DNA of 64,000 bases from Caldilineaceae bacterium (GTDB lineage: Bacteria > Chloroflexota > Anaerolineae > Caldilineales > Caldilineaceae). The notes under the pieces were generated by a model. That model saw only the letters and a program-made list of their open reading frames with translations, was not told the DNA's origin and searched no databases. Positions within the stretch are counted from its first letter, which is position 1. The number at the start of each line of letters is the position of its first letter. Both the position numbers and the translations under genes were made by a program. This document shows positions 24,389 to 34,349 of this stretch, piece by piece. The DNA is taken from NCBI GenBank assembly GCA_026645575.1, contig JAPKMW010000024.1, forward strand, positions 48,911 through 112,910, in the 5' to 3' direction.

Positions 24389-24454
24389 ATGGGTCAGGTC
24401 ATTCTCAGTGACGAAAACTGCGTTGGTCACGCACGCGCAATCGATCGTACTTGA
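24389..24454 (+). pseudogene. Stub of a PIN-like (DUF5615-type) toxin gene
   Basis: ATG at 24389, 15 bp after the antitoxin stop and behind GGGGAGAACTGA, encodes MGQVILSDENCVGHARAIDR and one more residue before a stop. LSDENCVGHARAI matches the start of PIN-like toxins that pair with DUF433. A shift of frame after the stop gives VLDLEDYLGITRLYLT, then a second stop. The toxin is inactivated. Confidence 0.5.
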
Positions 24455-24509
24455 TTTAGAAGATTATCTGGGCATAACCCGTCTCTACCTAACATAAAAT
24501 GAGGTCGCT

Positions 24510-24932
24510 GTGTCGCTACAAATGATCAATCTACCTTTACCTTCTCAAGTGTACCAGCGCGCGCAACAGCGGGCTGACAAAAGACAACGCTCGATTGAGG
24601 ATGAGTTGGCTGAAGTCGTAACACAAGCATTAGCCGCTGATGATGAATTTGTCGGGCTACCGTTGGAGTTGGCCGAAGAGGTGAAACAACTTGCTTTCCT
24701 CGATGCAAAACATTTGTGGGTTGTTGCAAAACGCACCATAACCCCGGATCAATCGGAACACATGGAAACCTTGATTCATAAATTACATCGCGAAGGTTTG
24801 ACGCAAAGTGAACAGCAGGAGATGCAACAACTACAACAGCTTGCCCACCGCATAATGCTATTGCGTGCAGAAGCGGCAGTGTTGTTGAAACAACGTGGGC
24901 ATGACATTACAAATTTACGCCAAGCCCAATAA
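24510..24932 (+). CDS. RHH-like putative antitoxin partner of the HNH nuclease
   Basis: The 140-aa protein starts at GTG (MSLQMINLPLPSQVYQRAQQ). The N-terminus has a ribbon-helix-helix look (strand, then VYQRAQQRADKRQRSIEDEL), followed by long helices rich in Glu and Gln. Such proteins precede HNH endonuclease genes in filamentous bacteria, as here. It is probably a DNA-binding antitoxin-type regulator, but direct toxin neutralisation is inference. GAGGTCGCT is a modest ribosome-binding site. Downstream gene begins 33 bp later. Confidence 0.6.
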   Translation: MSLQMINLPLPSQVYQRAQQRADKRQRSIEDELAEVVTQALAADDEFVGLPLELAEEVKQLAFLDAKHLWVVAKRTITPDQSEHMETLIHKLHREGLTQSEQQEMQQLQQLAHRIMLLRAEAAVLLKQRGHDITNLRQAQ

Positions 24933-24965
24933 TTTTCTTTCTCTACTGCCTTGATTGGACCGTTT

Positions 24966-25394
24966 GTGAGTAAAACATCCATCCCTGTCAGCCTGCGCCG
25001 ACAAGTGTCGAAAGAATTTCGCTTTCGCTGTTGCTATTGCCAAACACAAGAAAATGTTGTTGGCATGCGTTTTACCATTGATCATATTATTCCTGAAGCG
25101 CTGGGTGGCGCACCGACAATTGACAATCTCTGTTTGGCTTGCTGGGATTGCAACCTGCTGAAACAGCAACGGATTGCCGGCATTGACCCTGAAACAGAAA
25201 CAATGGTTATACTCTTTCATCCCTATCAGCAACGCTGGGACGATCACTTTACCTGGCAAGAAAATGGTGCAATCATAGTGGGAGTAACTTCGGCGGGGCG
25301 CGCAACCATCGCGACAATCCAGTTGAATCGCCCTTTATTAGTGCAAGCTCGCCGCCGGTGGATTACAGCCGGTTGGCATCCTCCCCAAGATTAA
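24966..25394 (+). CDS. HNH endonuclease
   Basis: The 142-aa protein has the zinc-stabilised HNH motif: FRCCYCQTQ (CxxC), FTIDHIIPEALGGAPTIDNL with the catalytic DH, and LACWDCNLLK (CxxC). This is a beta-beta-alpha metal nuclease. I favour GTG at 24966 (MSKTSIPVSL...), with weak TTGGA upstream; a TTG at 24951 adds five residues. It lies directly after an RHH-like gene, a common pairing. It could be a toxin-like or mobile-element nuclease; no intron or intein is apparent. Confidence 0.85.
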   Translation: MSKTSIPVSLRRQVSKEFRFRCCYCQTQENVVGMRFTIDHIIPEALGGAPTIDNLCLACWDCNLLKQQRIAGIDPETETMVILFHPYQQRWDDHFTWQENGAIIVGVTSAGRATIATIQLNRPLLVQARRRWITAGWHPPQD

Positions 25395-25398
25395 TTGT

Positions 25399-25527
25399 TT
25401 TGGCTCAACCGGAATCCAAGGGGTTGACAAAGGAATCTTCCGGGAAGGTCGGTTCTGTCGACCGGATCGTCCGGTTAAACCTTCCCGGAAGATGGTTGTC
25501 AAGCCCCTAAGTTCCGATTGAGCCATT
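25399..25527. repeat. Nested inverted-repeat (MITE-like) element, TTTTGGCTCAAC family
   Basis: Outer arms start TTTTGGCTCAACCGGAAT (25399) and end with its near-complement ATTGAGCCA (to about 25527), with GGGGTTGACAA/TTGTCAAGCCCC inside. The inner perfect stem is ATCTTCCGGGAAGGT (25435-25449) with 25479-25493. A relative with the same outer left end lies at 48366-48470. Confidence 0.82.
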
Positions 25528-25568
25528 GTTTTAATTCTTCATATCCAAGAACATCACAAGGAACCACT

Positions 25569-28202
25569 ATGGACTACTTCCTCTACCGTGGCGCAAAGAC
25601 CAGCCAGATCAGCTTCCCGTTGGGGGGCATTGGCACCGGCAGCATTGGGTTGGCCGGCAATGGGCGCCTCATCGACTGGGAAATTTTCAACCGGCCCAAC
25701 AAGGGCAGCGTCAACGGCTTTTCCCACTTTGCCATTAAGGCCGAGCGGGGCGATCAACTGGTGGACGCCCGCATCCTCCACGGCGACCTGCCGGCGCCCT
25801 ACCAGGGCGAATTGCAGGGCAACCGCTTTAGCTCCTTTGGCTGGGGACCGCGCCGCGAATACCTGACCGGCCTGCCCCACTTCCAGAGCGTCGATTTCCG
25901 CGGCGAATACCCGCTGGCCGAATTGACCTATGTTGACGACACCTTCCCCGGTCAGGTAAAGCTAAACGCCTTCAACCCGCTCATTCCCCTCAACGCCGAT
26001 GATTCGGGCATTCCGGCGGCCTTTTTTGAGTTTAGCGTCACCAATACCACCGATGCGCCCATGACCTACACCGTAGTCGGCGTCTTGACCAACCCGCTGC
26101 CGGCCAACAACCTCAACACCATCGAGACGCATGAGTGGGGTCATGCCCTTTGTCTCAATTCTGATGGTGTGCAGCCGGGCGATGTCAAGGCCGGTGATCT
26201 CACCCTGGCGACTGACACAGGACTGACCGATGATGTAACAGTAAGCTGGCAACAGTATTGGTTCCGCGGCTCCTGGTTTGATAACCTGGAAGTTTATTGG
26301 AATGACTTGAAGCAGGTTGGGCCGTTTAAGAATCGCGTTTATAACGATGGTGGTCCACGCGGCGCCGGCCCCCGCTTTAGCGAGAAGAACGAAGGGCTTT
26401 TGGCGGTTCATGTGCCGGTAGCGCCGGGGCAGACGCGCCATGTCCGCTTTGTCATCAGTTGGAGCTTCCCGGTTTGTGAAAATTACTGGAAACAAAAAAA
26501 AGAAGGCCAACCGCCGCGCCCCACTTGGCTGAACTATTACGCCACCCTCTGGCCCGATTCCAAAGCCAGCGCGCAATATTGCTTGGCGAACTGGGATCGA
26601 CTCTATGGCGAAACCAAGCTGTTTCATGACGCGCTCTTTGCCTCCGATCTACCCCCGGCGGCGCTCGATGCGGTTTCAGCCAATATTTCGATCCTGAAAT
26701 CGCCCACGGCGTTGCGGCTGGAAGATGGCACCTTCTATGGTTGGGAAGGGTTACACCCTACCGAAGGCTGTTGCGAAGGTAGCTGCACCCATGTCTGGAA
26801 CTATCAACAAGCGCTGCCCTTCCTCTTCCCGGCGCTGGAACGCTCTATGCGCACGGCGGATTACAAGTATAACCTGTTGGAAAATGGCTCCATGCCCTTC
26901 CGCATTCAGTTGCCCCTCGGCTCCGACCCGTGGGAGTTCCGCGCCTGCTGCGACGGGCAATTTGGCGGCGTCATGAAGACCTATCGCGACTGGAAGATCA
27001 GCGGCGATGACGCCTGGTTGCGCGACATCTGGCCGGCCGTCAAGAAGTCGCTGGAATTTGCCTGGAGTCCAGAGAATATCGACCGCTGGGACCCGGAGAA
27101 GACGGGCGTCCTCTGGGGGCGCCAACACCATACGCTCGACATGGAACTCTTTGGCCCCAACTCCTGGCTCACTGGCTTCTACCTGGGTGCGCTCAAGGCC
27201 GGGGCCGAGATGGCCGCCCATCTGGGCGAAACCGACGCCGCGGCTGAATATCAGGCCATCTTTGAAAAGGGCAAGGCGTGGACAGACAAACACCTCTTCA
27301 ATGGCGAATATTATCTCCAGCGCATCGACCTGAAAGATCGCAGCATTGTCGAGGCATTTGAGGGCAAAGACGATTCGCTCATGGGCACCTCGGCGCTGCA
27401 AGCGTACTGGAACGACGAACACCAGGAGATCAAATACCAGATCGGCGAGGGCAGCAGCATCGACCAGATCCTGCCGCAATGGCACGCCGACCTCTATGGC
27501 TTGGGCGATCTCTATGACCCGGCCCAGGTGAAGCAAGCCAGCGCCGCGATCTACAAGTACAACTACATTCCCGAAATGGGCAAGGTCTACAACCCCTGTC
27601 GCATCTACTGTCTCAACGACGAAGGTGGGCTGGTCATCTGCGCTTGGCCGGAAGGGTCGCAGAAACCACTCATCCCGGCCCCCTATTCGCAAGAGACGAT
27701 GAACGGCTTTGAATATTCCGCTGCCATTCACATGATCATGTTGGGCTTGGTAGAAGAGGGGATGACCTGTATCGAAGCGGTGCGCCAACGCTATGACGGC
27801 GAACGGCGCAACCCCTGGAACGAATTTGAGTGCGGCAACAACTATGCGCGCAGCATGGCTTCCTATGCGCTACTCAACGCTTTTGCCGGCTTCCACTTTG
27901 ATATGGTCAATCAGAGCATTGGCTTCAACCCGATCCGCACCAACAACGGTCACTTCCGCTGCTTCTGGGCGCTCGAATCGGGTTGGGGCGAATTTGTACA
28001 GACGCCAACCGGCTGTGAGGTGCGAGTGCTGGCCGGGACATTGACCCTCCAGCAAGTGAAGTTGCCGTTCCTGGCTGGTAAGCAGGTTGCCGTCACCACA
28101 GCCGGTGAAGCAGTGGCAGCAACGGCGGATGGTGATGGGTTTGCCTTTGCCCGCGCCGTACCGATTGCGACTGGGCAGGCATTACAGGTAGCAACAATGT
28201 AG
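25569..28202 (+). CDS. GH116 family glucosidase (GBA2/glucosylceramidase-like)
   Basis: The 877-aa protein has the N-terminal beta-sandwich of GBA2-type enzymes ([20 protein letters not shown]) and a C-terminal (alpha/alpha)6 barrel. The presumed nucleophile is Glu403 in [13 protein letters not shown] and the acid/base is Asp524 in [14 protein letters not shown], by family analogy. GH116 enzymes cleave beta-glucosides, beta-xylosides or glucosylceramide. No signal peptide, so it is probably intracellular. CACAAGGAACCACT precedes the ATG. It is flanked by a MITE-like element upstream and a 21-bp-arm hairpin downstream, so it is a single transcription unit. Length is normal. Confidence 0.88.
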   Translation: MDYFLYRGAKTSQISFPLGGIGTGSIGLAGNGRLIDWEIFNRPNKGSVNGFSHFAIKAERGDQLVDARILHGDLPAPYQGELQGNRFSSFGWGPRREYLTGLPHFQSVDFRGEYPLAELTYVDDTFPGQVKLNAFNPLIPLNADDSGIPAAFFEFSVTNTTDAPMTYTVVGVLTNPLPANNLNTIETHEWGHALCLNSDGVQPGDVKAGDLTLATDTGLTDDVTVSWQQYWFRGSWFDNLEVYWNDLKQVGPFKNRVYNDGGPRGAGPRFSEKNEGLLAVHVPVAPGQTRHVRFVISWSFPVCENYWKQKKEGQPPRPTWLNYYATLWPDSKASAQYCLANWDRLYGETKLFHDALFASDLPPAALDAVSANISILKSPTALRLEDGTFYGWEGLHPTEGCCEGSCTHVWNYQQALPFLFPALERSMRTADYKYNLLENGSMPFRIQLPLGSDPWEFRACCDGQFGGVMKTYRDWKISGDDAWLRDIWPAVKKSLEFAWSPENIDRWDPEKTGVLWGRQHHTLDMELFGPNSWLTGFYLGALKAGAEMAAHLGETDAAAEYQAIFEKGKAWTDKHLFNGEYYLQRIDLKDRSIVEAFEGKDDSLMGTSALQAYWNDEHQEIKYQIGEGSSIDQILPQWHADLYGLGDLYDPAQVKQASAAIYKYNYIPEMGKVYNPCRIYCLNDEGGLVICAWPEGSQKPLIPAPYSQETMNGFEYSAAIHMIMLGLVEEGMTCIEAVRQRYDGERRNPWNEFECGNNYARSMASYALLNAFAGFHFDMVNQSIGFNPIRTNNGHFRCFWALESGWGEFVQTPTGCEVRVLAGTLTLQQVKLPFLAGKQVAVTTAGEAVAATADGDGFAFARAVPIATGQALQVATM

Positions 28203-28213
28203 GTTCACTGGAA

Positions 28214-28263
28214 ACCATTAAGCTTCTAGCGGCGCCTGCAAGCGCCGCTAGAAGCTTAATGGT
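28214..28263. terminator. Perfect 21-bp-arm hairpin after GH116 gene
   Basis: ACCATTAAGCTTCTAGCGGCG (28214-28234) and its exact complement (28243-28263) flank an 8-nt loop. It lies 11 bp past the stop and 38 bp before the end of the convergent kinase gene. It may terminate both; no long T run is present. Confidence 0.7.
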
Positions 28264-28301
28264 TGGTATATTAAATCAATTGTAGACTACGGAAGAAGCC
28301 C

Positions 28302-31300
28302 CTACACATCCAGTAGTGCACGGACCCGATGGGCTAAGATGGTCGGGTTAAAGGGCTTTTGCATAAAGGCAATATTCGGGGTTGCTGTTTCCTCTGCCAT
28401 CCCCAGTTCATCAGTATAACCAGACATAAACAGCACGGCCAGATTCGGCCGATTTTGCGCCAGGTGCGTTGCCAAGTGCCGGCCACTCATGCGCGGCATC
28501 ACTAAATCAGTGATCAGAAGGTGAATGGGACCCTGATGCTGCTCGGCTACTAAAATTGCCTCCTGACCATCGCGCGCTTCCAAAACTTGGTAGTGACCGG
28601 CTTGCAGCACAATACGCACCAGGTTCCGCACGGCGTCTTCATCTTCGACCAACAAAATCGTTTCTGTCCCTGTCGGCGCCTGGCCCAAGTCCGGTAAAGC
28701 TTGCATTTCGGCTGCGTCTTCGCCAGTATGTGGTAGATAGATGGTGAAGGTGGCGCCGTGACCCAGGGTACTGGCAACTTCAACATGACCGCCAGATTGT
28801 TTGACAAAACCATAGACCATGGCCAGCCCTAGTCCTGTCCCTTGCCCAGGACCCTTGGTGGTAAAAAATGGTTCAAAGATCCGCGCCTTGACAGCATCGC
28901 TCATGCCGCTGCCCGTGTCGCAGATCGTTACACAGGCATAATGGCCTGCCGGCAACTCAGAGTGTGGCGCAACAGCCAACACGACATTGGTCGTTGTTAG
29001 CGTCAGTCGCCCTCCCTGTGGCATGGCATCGCGCGCATTGACCGCCAGATTGATGATGGCCTGCTCGAATTGGCTCGGATCAACCTTTACCGTCCCTAGA
29101 TCGGCGGCAGGGGTTAAGACAACTTCGATGTCCTCGCCGATCAGGCGACGCAACAATTTAAGCAATTCCTGGAGCAAGGCATTCAGATCAACCACCTGGG
29201 GTTGGAGCAACTGCTTGCGGCTAAAGGCTAATAGTTGGCGCGTCAAGTTCGCGGCACGCTCACCGGCCTTCTGGATCTCCACCAGACGGGCGCGATTGGG
29301 ATCCGTTGGCAGGAGGCGATGACCGATGAGTTGGCTGTAGCCGTTGATGACGGTAAGCAGGTTATTAAAATCATGGGCAATACCACCGGCCAGCCGCCCC
29401 ACCGCTTCCATCTTTTGCGCTTGCCGAAATTGTTCTTCCAATTGTTTGAGTTCGGTGATCTCCCGCGCAATACCGATCAAACCATTTACATTGCCATTTG
29501 CGTCACGGTAAACGCTTTTCGTTGTGAGATATGTGCGCGTCCAGTTTTCGATGTCCTCAATTTCCTCGAAGACCTGCGCCTCGCCCGTTGTCATGATCTG
29601 TTGATCGCGTTCCATAAGGACATGGGCGATCGCGGGCGGGAAGAGTTCGCGGTCATCTTTGCCAATCATTTCTGCCACGGTCTTCCCCATGGTCTGCGCA
29701 CCGGCGGCGTTGATCATCAAATAGCGCCCCTGACGATCCTTGACAAAGATGCTATCCGTCGTCCCATCGACAACCGCTTTGAGCAGGCTATGGCTTTCGA
29801 TCAATGCCTGTGCGGATCGTTTGCGTTCGGTAATATCCTGCACCAAAGCCACGCCAAATTGACGCCCATTTTCCCAGAACGCCCGCATCCGCACTTCCAC
29901 CGGAAAAATCGTGCCGTCCTTGTGTCGATGACGGCTTTCAAAGGTGACGGTCTCGCCACTAGCTAACCTTGCCCCGAGACGGATAAGAAACGCTAGATTC
30001 ATCTCCGGATCGATATCCAAAGGATTCAGGCCAATCAGTTCTGATCGCGTGTAGCCCAAACTTTCACAGGCTTGTTGGTTCACATCAACTACAACGCCCT
30101 TTTCATCATGTAAGAAAAAGGCATCCGTAGCGTGATCCAAAAAGGCACGAAAACGGGCCTCACTGGTGCGCAATTTGTCTTCGGCTTGCTTTTGGGCCGT
30201 GATATTGCGTCCGACGCTGACCACGCGATAGATAACGCCGGCACTGTTGCTCACTGGAATTAGTGTAATATGCATAGACCATTGTCCGGTCGATGTCTGT
30301 AATTCCCGCTCAAGATCAAGCGACGCCTTTTTTTCAAGGCAGGTAAGCAAATCCGCCTGAATCGTCTGCGCCAGTGGATTAGCGCTGTATTCATCAAGAA
30401 AGTGACCAATCAACGTAGCACGATTGGCGCCAAGAATTTTTTCCAAAGCCGGGTTAAAATCGAGCAGGCGAAAACGGCGGTCGGGCGTTACTTCGGTGAT
30501 GACAATCGTGTCGGAACTGTTTTCAAAGACCTCGCGATAGCGGAGTCCGTTCTCTTGCAACCGGCGATGGATCAACAAGGTCGTCAGCGCATCGGCCAGG
30601 CGGCGACCGATTTCTTGGAACAGCCGCTCTTCTTGGGGTGTCCACTGGCGCGGATATGCGCATTGGTGGAGACCAAACATGTAGGGCTGATCAATTTTGG
30701 GATGGATAGCTAGCGCAATCAGGGATTGGATTTGGTACTGGGTCGCGACCGGCGCCAAAAGCGGGTAGGTCGCGCCGGGCCCAAAGGTGACAGGCCCTGG
30801 CGCTGCGCGGACAATTTGGAACGCCTGGGCCAGGTGTGGTTCCATGGGCAGCGCGGCGCCGGTCGTAAAGGCCCCAGGGTAGAGCGGGTTCGTGCGCTCC
30901 ATTGGCACACACCAGGTGGGTGTTTCCGGATCACAAGGATAAAGCAGCCAGGCACGATCGCAGGCAAAGACGGCAAGCACGGTGTCAAGCACATCGCGCA
31001 TCATCTGTTCGAGATCATTCGCGCCCTGGATCGCGCGGTTCACCTTGTCCAGGCTTTCCAGAAACCAGAGATGGGTCTGCGCTGCTTCCGCGGCCAACTT
31101 CCGTTCTGTAATATTGATCGTGATCCCGCACAATTTGATCGGCAGCCCCGCTTCGGTTATGGCGCTGGCTGTGTTACGCAACCAGAGCCACTGGCCGTCG
31201 CTCTTCCGCATTCGGTATTCAACATGACTAGTGCCACCAGTGGTAACGACTTGTCGGCAGCATGTCAAAGCCTGAGCGCGGTCATCTTCATGAATGTGGG

Positions 31301-31493
31301 TAAGCCAAAAATCTGGTTTCAGCCATTCCGCCACCGGATACCCAAGCATGTGTGTGGCTTGTTCACTGACGTAGGTGAGTTGCAACGTTTGGGCGTCCGC
31401 TTCCCAAAAAATCCCATCAATGCTCCCCATCAATTGCTCAAAATGTGTTTGGGCATCGCTGGATAAAATGGGTGGGGTATGAGTTGTTAGCAT
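28302..31493 (-). CDS. Multi-PAS/GAF hybrid histidine kinase with receiver
   Basis: The 1,063-aa protein is soluble (no membrane segment). In order: PAS (about 15-140), GAF (about 160-310), three PAS/PAC units (to about 690), a HisKA domain with His707 in [13 protein letters not shown], HATPase ([34 protein letters not shown]) and a C-terminal receiver with Asp996 in [13 protein letters not shown]. The HDFNN type of kinase often signals through the attached receiver. The 31493 ATG has ACGGAGATGCGCTT upstream and is preferred over a start 14 codons earlier. Its output partner and ligand are unknown. Confidence 0.9.
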   Translation of the reverse strand: MLTTHTPPILSSDAQTHFEQLMGSIDGIFWEADAQTLQLTYVSEQATHMLGYPVAEWLKPDFWLTHIHEDDRAQALTCCRQVVTTGGTSHVEYRMRKSDGQWLWLRNTASAITEAGLPIKLCGITINITERKLAAEAAQTHLWFLESLDKVNRAIQGANDLEQMMRDVLDTVLAVFACDRAWLLYPCDPETPTWCVPMERTNPLYPGAFTTGAALPMEPHLAQAFQIVRAAPGPVTFGPGATYPLLAPVATQYQIQSLIALAIHPKIDQPYMFGLHQCAYPRQWTPQEERLFQEIGRRLADALTTLLIHRRLQENGLRYREVFENSSDTIVITEVTPDRRFRLLDFNPALEKILGANRATLIGHFLDEYSANPLAQTIQADLLTCLEKKASLDLERELQTSTGQWSMHITLIPVSNSAGVIYRVVSVGRNITAQKQAEDKLRTSEARFRAFLDHATDAFFLHDEKGVVVDVNQQACESLGYTRSELIGLNPLDIDPEMNLAFLIRLGARLASGETVTFESRHRHKDGTIFPVEVRMRAFWENGRQFGVALVQDITERKRSAQALIESHSLLKAVVDGTTDSIFVKDRQGRYLMINAAGAQTMGKTVAEMIGKDDRELFPPAIAHVLMERDQQIMTTGEAQVFEEIEDIENWTRTYLTTKSVYRDANGNVNGLIGIAREITELKQLEEQFRQAQKMEAVGRLAGGIAHDFNNLLTVINGYSQLIGHRLLPTDPNRARLVEIQKAGERAANLTRQLLAFSRKQLLQPQVVDLNALLQELLKLLRRLIGEDIEVVLTPAADLGTVKVDPSQFEQAIINLAVNARDAMPQGGRLTLTTTNVVLAVAPHSELPAGHYACVTICDTGSGMSDAVKARIFEPFFTTKGPGQGTGLGLAMVYGFVKQSGGHVEVASTLGHGATFTIYLPHTGEDAAEMQALPDLGQAPTGTETILLVEDEDAVRNLVRIVLQAGHYQVLEARDGQEAILVAEQHQGPIHLLITDLVMPRMSGRHLATHLAQNRPNLAVLFMSGYTDELGMAEETATPNIAFMQKPFNPTILAHRVRALLDV

Positions 31494-31606
31494 AAGCGCA
31501 TCTCCGTACAATTTTGTGTAGAAGCGCAAGACCACTGCTTGTGGACAGTGATTGGCGGGTTAGCGAATGTTGAGAAGGCTACCTATTACCATAGTCACAA
31601 CAATGG

Positions 31607-31645
31607 GCATCCGTTAATGAGCATCCGTTAATGAGCATCCATTTA
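31607..31645. repeat. Short tandem repeat, 14-bp unit
   Basis: GCATCCGTTAATGA occurs twice exactly (31607-31634), then a degenerate GCATCCATTTA. It lies in the upstream region of the PAS/GAF kinase gene. The rest of 31646-31829 is A/T-rich with no gene seen. Confidence 0.65.
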
Positions 31646-31829
31646 GCTTACAATATCGCATACTATTAGTATAATAGTTCCTGCACCTGTTGTCAATTAA
31701 AGGGAAATACCCCAATCGTCGGCGAGATAACACGCTTACCTTATCGACATAAGGATTTTGCTGCTTTCAATGCTAACTATACTATTCTTTTTGATGAATC
31801 GGGTATAATAAAGGCAATGATCTGTTTTG

Positions 31830-31931
31830 GTAACTACTCCGCTCCTAGCCGCACCCCGCGGGGGTTCTCGGCGACCGGCGACCCGACCGCCGGTCATGGA
31901 CTGGCGCTGAGCGGGACGGCTTGGTAGTTAC
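31830..31931. repeat. Inverted-repeat element, GTAACTACT termini
   Basis: GTAACTACTCCGCTCCTAGCC pairs imperfectly with GCGGGACGGCTTGGTAGTTAC at the right end. The same termini frame the element at 51480-51570. It lies about 95 bp before thrC, so its stem could affect the leader. Confidence 0.72.
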
Positions 31932-32026
31932 GATTTCTGTAAATCATCAGGCTTTCGCAATACGGAACACGTACCCTGTGCGTAGCGCCGGAGAAAAGCC
32001 GACGACCTTGCTAAACGGAAGAACTT

Positions 32027-33394
32027 ATGCACCTGGAATCAACCCAACTATCGCCCACTGCGCAACCCTATCGCGCTTATTTTCGCTGTTTTCGCGGCTG
32101 CCCTGGCGAATACGCAGTCTATGACGTCATTTACAACTGTCCAACCTGCGGCGGCTTACTGGAAGTCCACCATGAACTCGCGCCCTTGCAACAGCAAAGC
32201 GCTGAGGGGTGGAAAAGTGTGATCGACCGCCGCGTCGGCGCCACCCGCTGGCCCTATGGCAGCGGCGTCTGGGGCATGCGCGAATGGGTGATGCCCGATC
32301 TGCGCGATGAAAATGTCGTCAGCATGTATGAAGGCAACACCAACCTCTTCTGGGCCGAACGGCTAGGCAAACAGATCGGCGTCCCGGATCTCTGGATCAA
32401 GCTCTGTGGCAACAGCCACACCGGCAGCTTCAAAGACCTGGGTATGACCGTCCTGGTTAGTGTGGTCAAGCAGATGATGACCGACGGCAGCCCTGTCCGC
32501 GCCGTCGCTTGCGCCAGCACGGGCGACACCAGCGCGGCCCTGGCTTCCTACGCCGCCGCTGCTGGTATTCCGGCCATTATTTTCCTGCCCAAGGGCAAAG
32601 TCAGCACAGCGCAACTGATCCAGCCGGTGGCCAATGGCGCCCATGTGTTGGCGCTCGACACCGACTTTGACGGCTGTATGCGCATTGTCAAAGAAGTGAC
32701 GCAAGACCAGAGCATCTATCTAGCAAACTCGATGAACAGCATTCGCGTCGAAGGGCAGAAGACGGTTGCCATTGAGATTGTCCGCCAATTTGACTGGGAA
32801 GCGCCCGACTGGATCGTGATCCCGGTCGGCAACCTGGGCAACATCAGCGCACTCTACAAGGGATTAAAGCTGTTGCTGGATCTGGGCATTATCAACAAGA
32901 TGCCCCGGCTGGTGGCGGCGCAGGCGGCCAAGGCCAGTCCATTCTATCAGAGTTATTTGAATGGTTTTGCCGAAAAATCGGTTATGCAAGCCAACTCGAC
33001 GCTGGCCTCGGCTATCCAAATTGGCGATCCGGTCAGCTATGAAAAGGCCGTCCAGGCGATCCAAATGAGCAATGGCATTGTCGAGCAAGCCAGCGAAGAT
33101 GAATTGGCCAACGCAGCGGCCATGGCCGATCTCACCGGCATGTACACCTGTCCGCACACCGGCGTCGCGCTGGCCGCCCTTTTCAAGCTGGTGGAACGGG
33201 GCGAGATCAAGTCCAGCGACCGTGTCATCGTCATCAGCACGGCGCACGGCTTAAAGTTCACCAGCTTCAAAGTCGGCTACCACGAAGACAAGCTCAACGA
33301 AGTCGAAAGCCGCTTTGCCAACCCGCCGGTCTACCTTCCCGCCGATGCCCAAGCAGTGCAGGAGACCATTGCCCGTAAATTAGACCGTGTGTGA
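32027..33394 (+). CDS. thrC: Threonine synthase
   Basis: The 455-aa PLP enzyme makes L-threonine from O-phosphohomoserine. The N-terminus contains a four-Cys cluster ([12 protein letters not shown] and [12 protein letters not shown]) that probably binds zinc, as in many bacterial and archaeal ThrC. The PLP Lys is in [10 protein letters not shown] (about residue 138). Other PLP contacts are [18 protein letters not shown] and VIPVGNLGN. It is a standalone gene between repeat regions; ACGGAAGAACTT is a fair ribosome-binding site. No threonine-linked neighbours are present. Confidence 0.92.
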   Translation: MHLESTQLSPTAQPYRAYFRCFRGCPGEYAVYDVIYNCPTCGGLLEVHHELAPLQQQSAEGWKSVIDRRVGATRWPYGSGVWGMREWVMPDLRDENVVSMYEGNTNLFWAERLGKQIGVPDLWIKLCGNSHTGSFKDLGMTVLVSVVKQMMTDGSPVRAVACASTGDTSAALASYAAAAGIPAIIFLPKGKVSTAQLIQPVANGAHVLALDTDFDGCMRIVKEVTQDQSIYLANSMNSIRVEGQKTVAIEIVRQFDWEAPDWIVIPVGNLGNISALYKGLKLLLDLGIINKMPRLVAAQAAKASPFYQSYLNGFAEKSVMQANSTLASAIQIGDPVSYEKAVQAIQMSNGIVEQASEDELANAAAMADLTGMYTCPHTGVALAALFKLVERGEIKSSDRVIVISTAHGLKFTSFKVGYHEDKLNEVESRFANPPVYLPADAQAVQETIARKLDRV

Positions 33395-33432
33395 TAAGGA
33401 TTGGCGATAGAATCGCTTGCACTTTTGAGGTG

Positions 33433-33510
33433 AAGAGATTGAGAGATAAAGAGATTGAGAGATTGAGTCAGTAAGCACTTAATCTCTCAATCTCTCAATC
33501 TCTTTATCTC
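33433..33510. repeat. Inverted low-complexity repeat (AGAGATTGAG)
   Basis: Tandem GAGATTGAGAGATTGAG-type words pair with ATCTCTCAATCTCTCAATC-type words across a short loop. This can fold into a long hairpin after thrC. Confidence 0.75.
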
Positions 33511-33541
33511 CTTACCTCCCAATCGCTCAAAGGAACCCGTT

Positions 33542-34261
33542 GTGACCCAATCATCGTCCAGCCCAACCAGCGGCCCCTACTGTTATGAATATCCCCGTCC
33601 GGCAGTGACGGTGGATATTATTCTGTTTACCTTTGCCGAGAATGATCTCAAGGTGTTGTTGATCGAGCGCAAGCATGATCCCTTTGCCGCCACCTGGGCG
33701 CTACCGGGCGGCTTTGTCGAGATCGACGAGGATCTGGAAGATGCCGCACTGCGCGAACTGGCCGAAGAGACCAATGTCACCGAGGTCTATTTGGAGCAAC
33801 TTTACACCTTTGGCGAACCCGGTCGCGACCCACGCACACGCGTCATTACGGTGGCCTACTTTGCCCTGCTCAGCAATGATCAGGTGGCGCGCCTGCAAAT
33901 CTTGGGAGCGTCCGACGCCACTCATGCCCGTTGGTGGAGCATGTACAGCTTGCCTCCCCTGGCCTTTGACCATGACCGCATTTTACAATATGCCTTGCAA
34001 CGATTACGCTGGAAGCTGGAGTGGACCGCCCTGGGTTTTCTTCTCCTGCCCAAGGAGTTCACCCTCTCGGAGTTGCAGAAGGTCTACGAAACGGTTCTCA
34101 ACGAACCGTTGGATAAGCGCAACTTCCGTCGCAAGATCCTCGCCACCGATGTGTTGGAAGAGACGGGCAACATTCGCGAAGGCGACCACCGCCCAGCCAA
34201 ACTCTATCGCTTTACCGCCAAAGCCATTGAATTAGAGCAAGCGCGCCGCCGCTTCCCGTAG
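33542..34261 (+). CDS. Nudix hydrolase / NrtR-type regulator
   Basis: The 239-aa protein has an N-terminal Nudix domain (box from GGFVEIDEDLEDAALRELA to EET near residues 55-76; the last Gly of GX5EX7REUXEEXGU is replaced) and a C-terminal winged helix (FTLSELQKVYETVLNEPLDK and NFRRKIL). This is the NrtR layout, in which the Nudix domain senses ADP-ribose-type metabolites and the HTH controls NAD or sugar genes. As the catalytic Glu residues are intact, it may still hydrolyse. GTG start with CAAAGGAACCCGTT. No NAD genes are adjacent, so its targets are not local. Confidence 0.85.
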   Translation: MTQSSSSPTSGPYCYEYPRPAVTVDIILFTFAENDLKVLLIERKHDPFAATWALPGGFVEIDEDLEDAALRELAEETNVTEVYLEQLYTFGEPGRDPRTRVITVAYFALLSNDQVARLQILGASDATHARWWSMYSLPPLAFDHDRILQYALQRLRWKLEWTALGFLLLPKEFTLSELQKVYETVLNEPLDKRNFRRKILATDVLEETGNIREGDHRPAKLYRFTAKAIELEQARRRFP

Positions 34262-34349
34262 GATAATCGGGAGTAAAAACTTTCGTCTTTGGGGCGGTTG
34301 GAAGACTAAAGTCTTTATTACGCTTTTATCGAACAACGCTTGAATAACC

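Noticed and set aside
25399..25527. Riboswitch upstream of the GH116 gene
   Set aside because: The structure is a nested inverted repeat with a relative elsewhere, and no known riboswitch core is seen.
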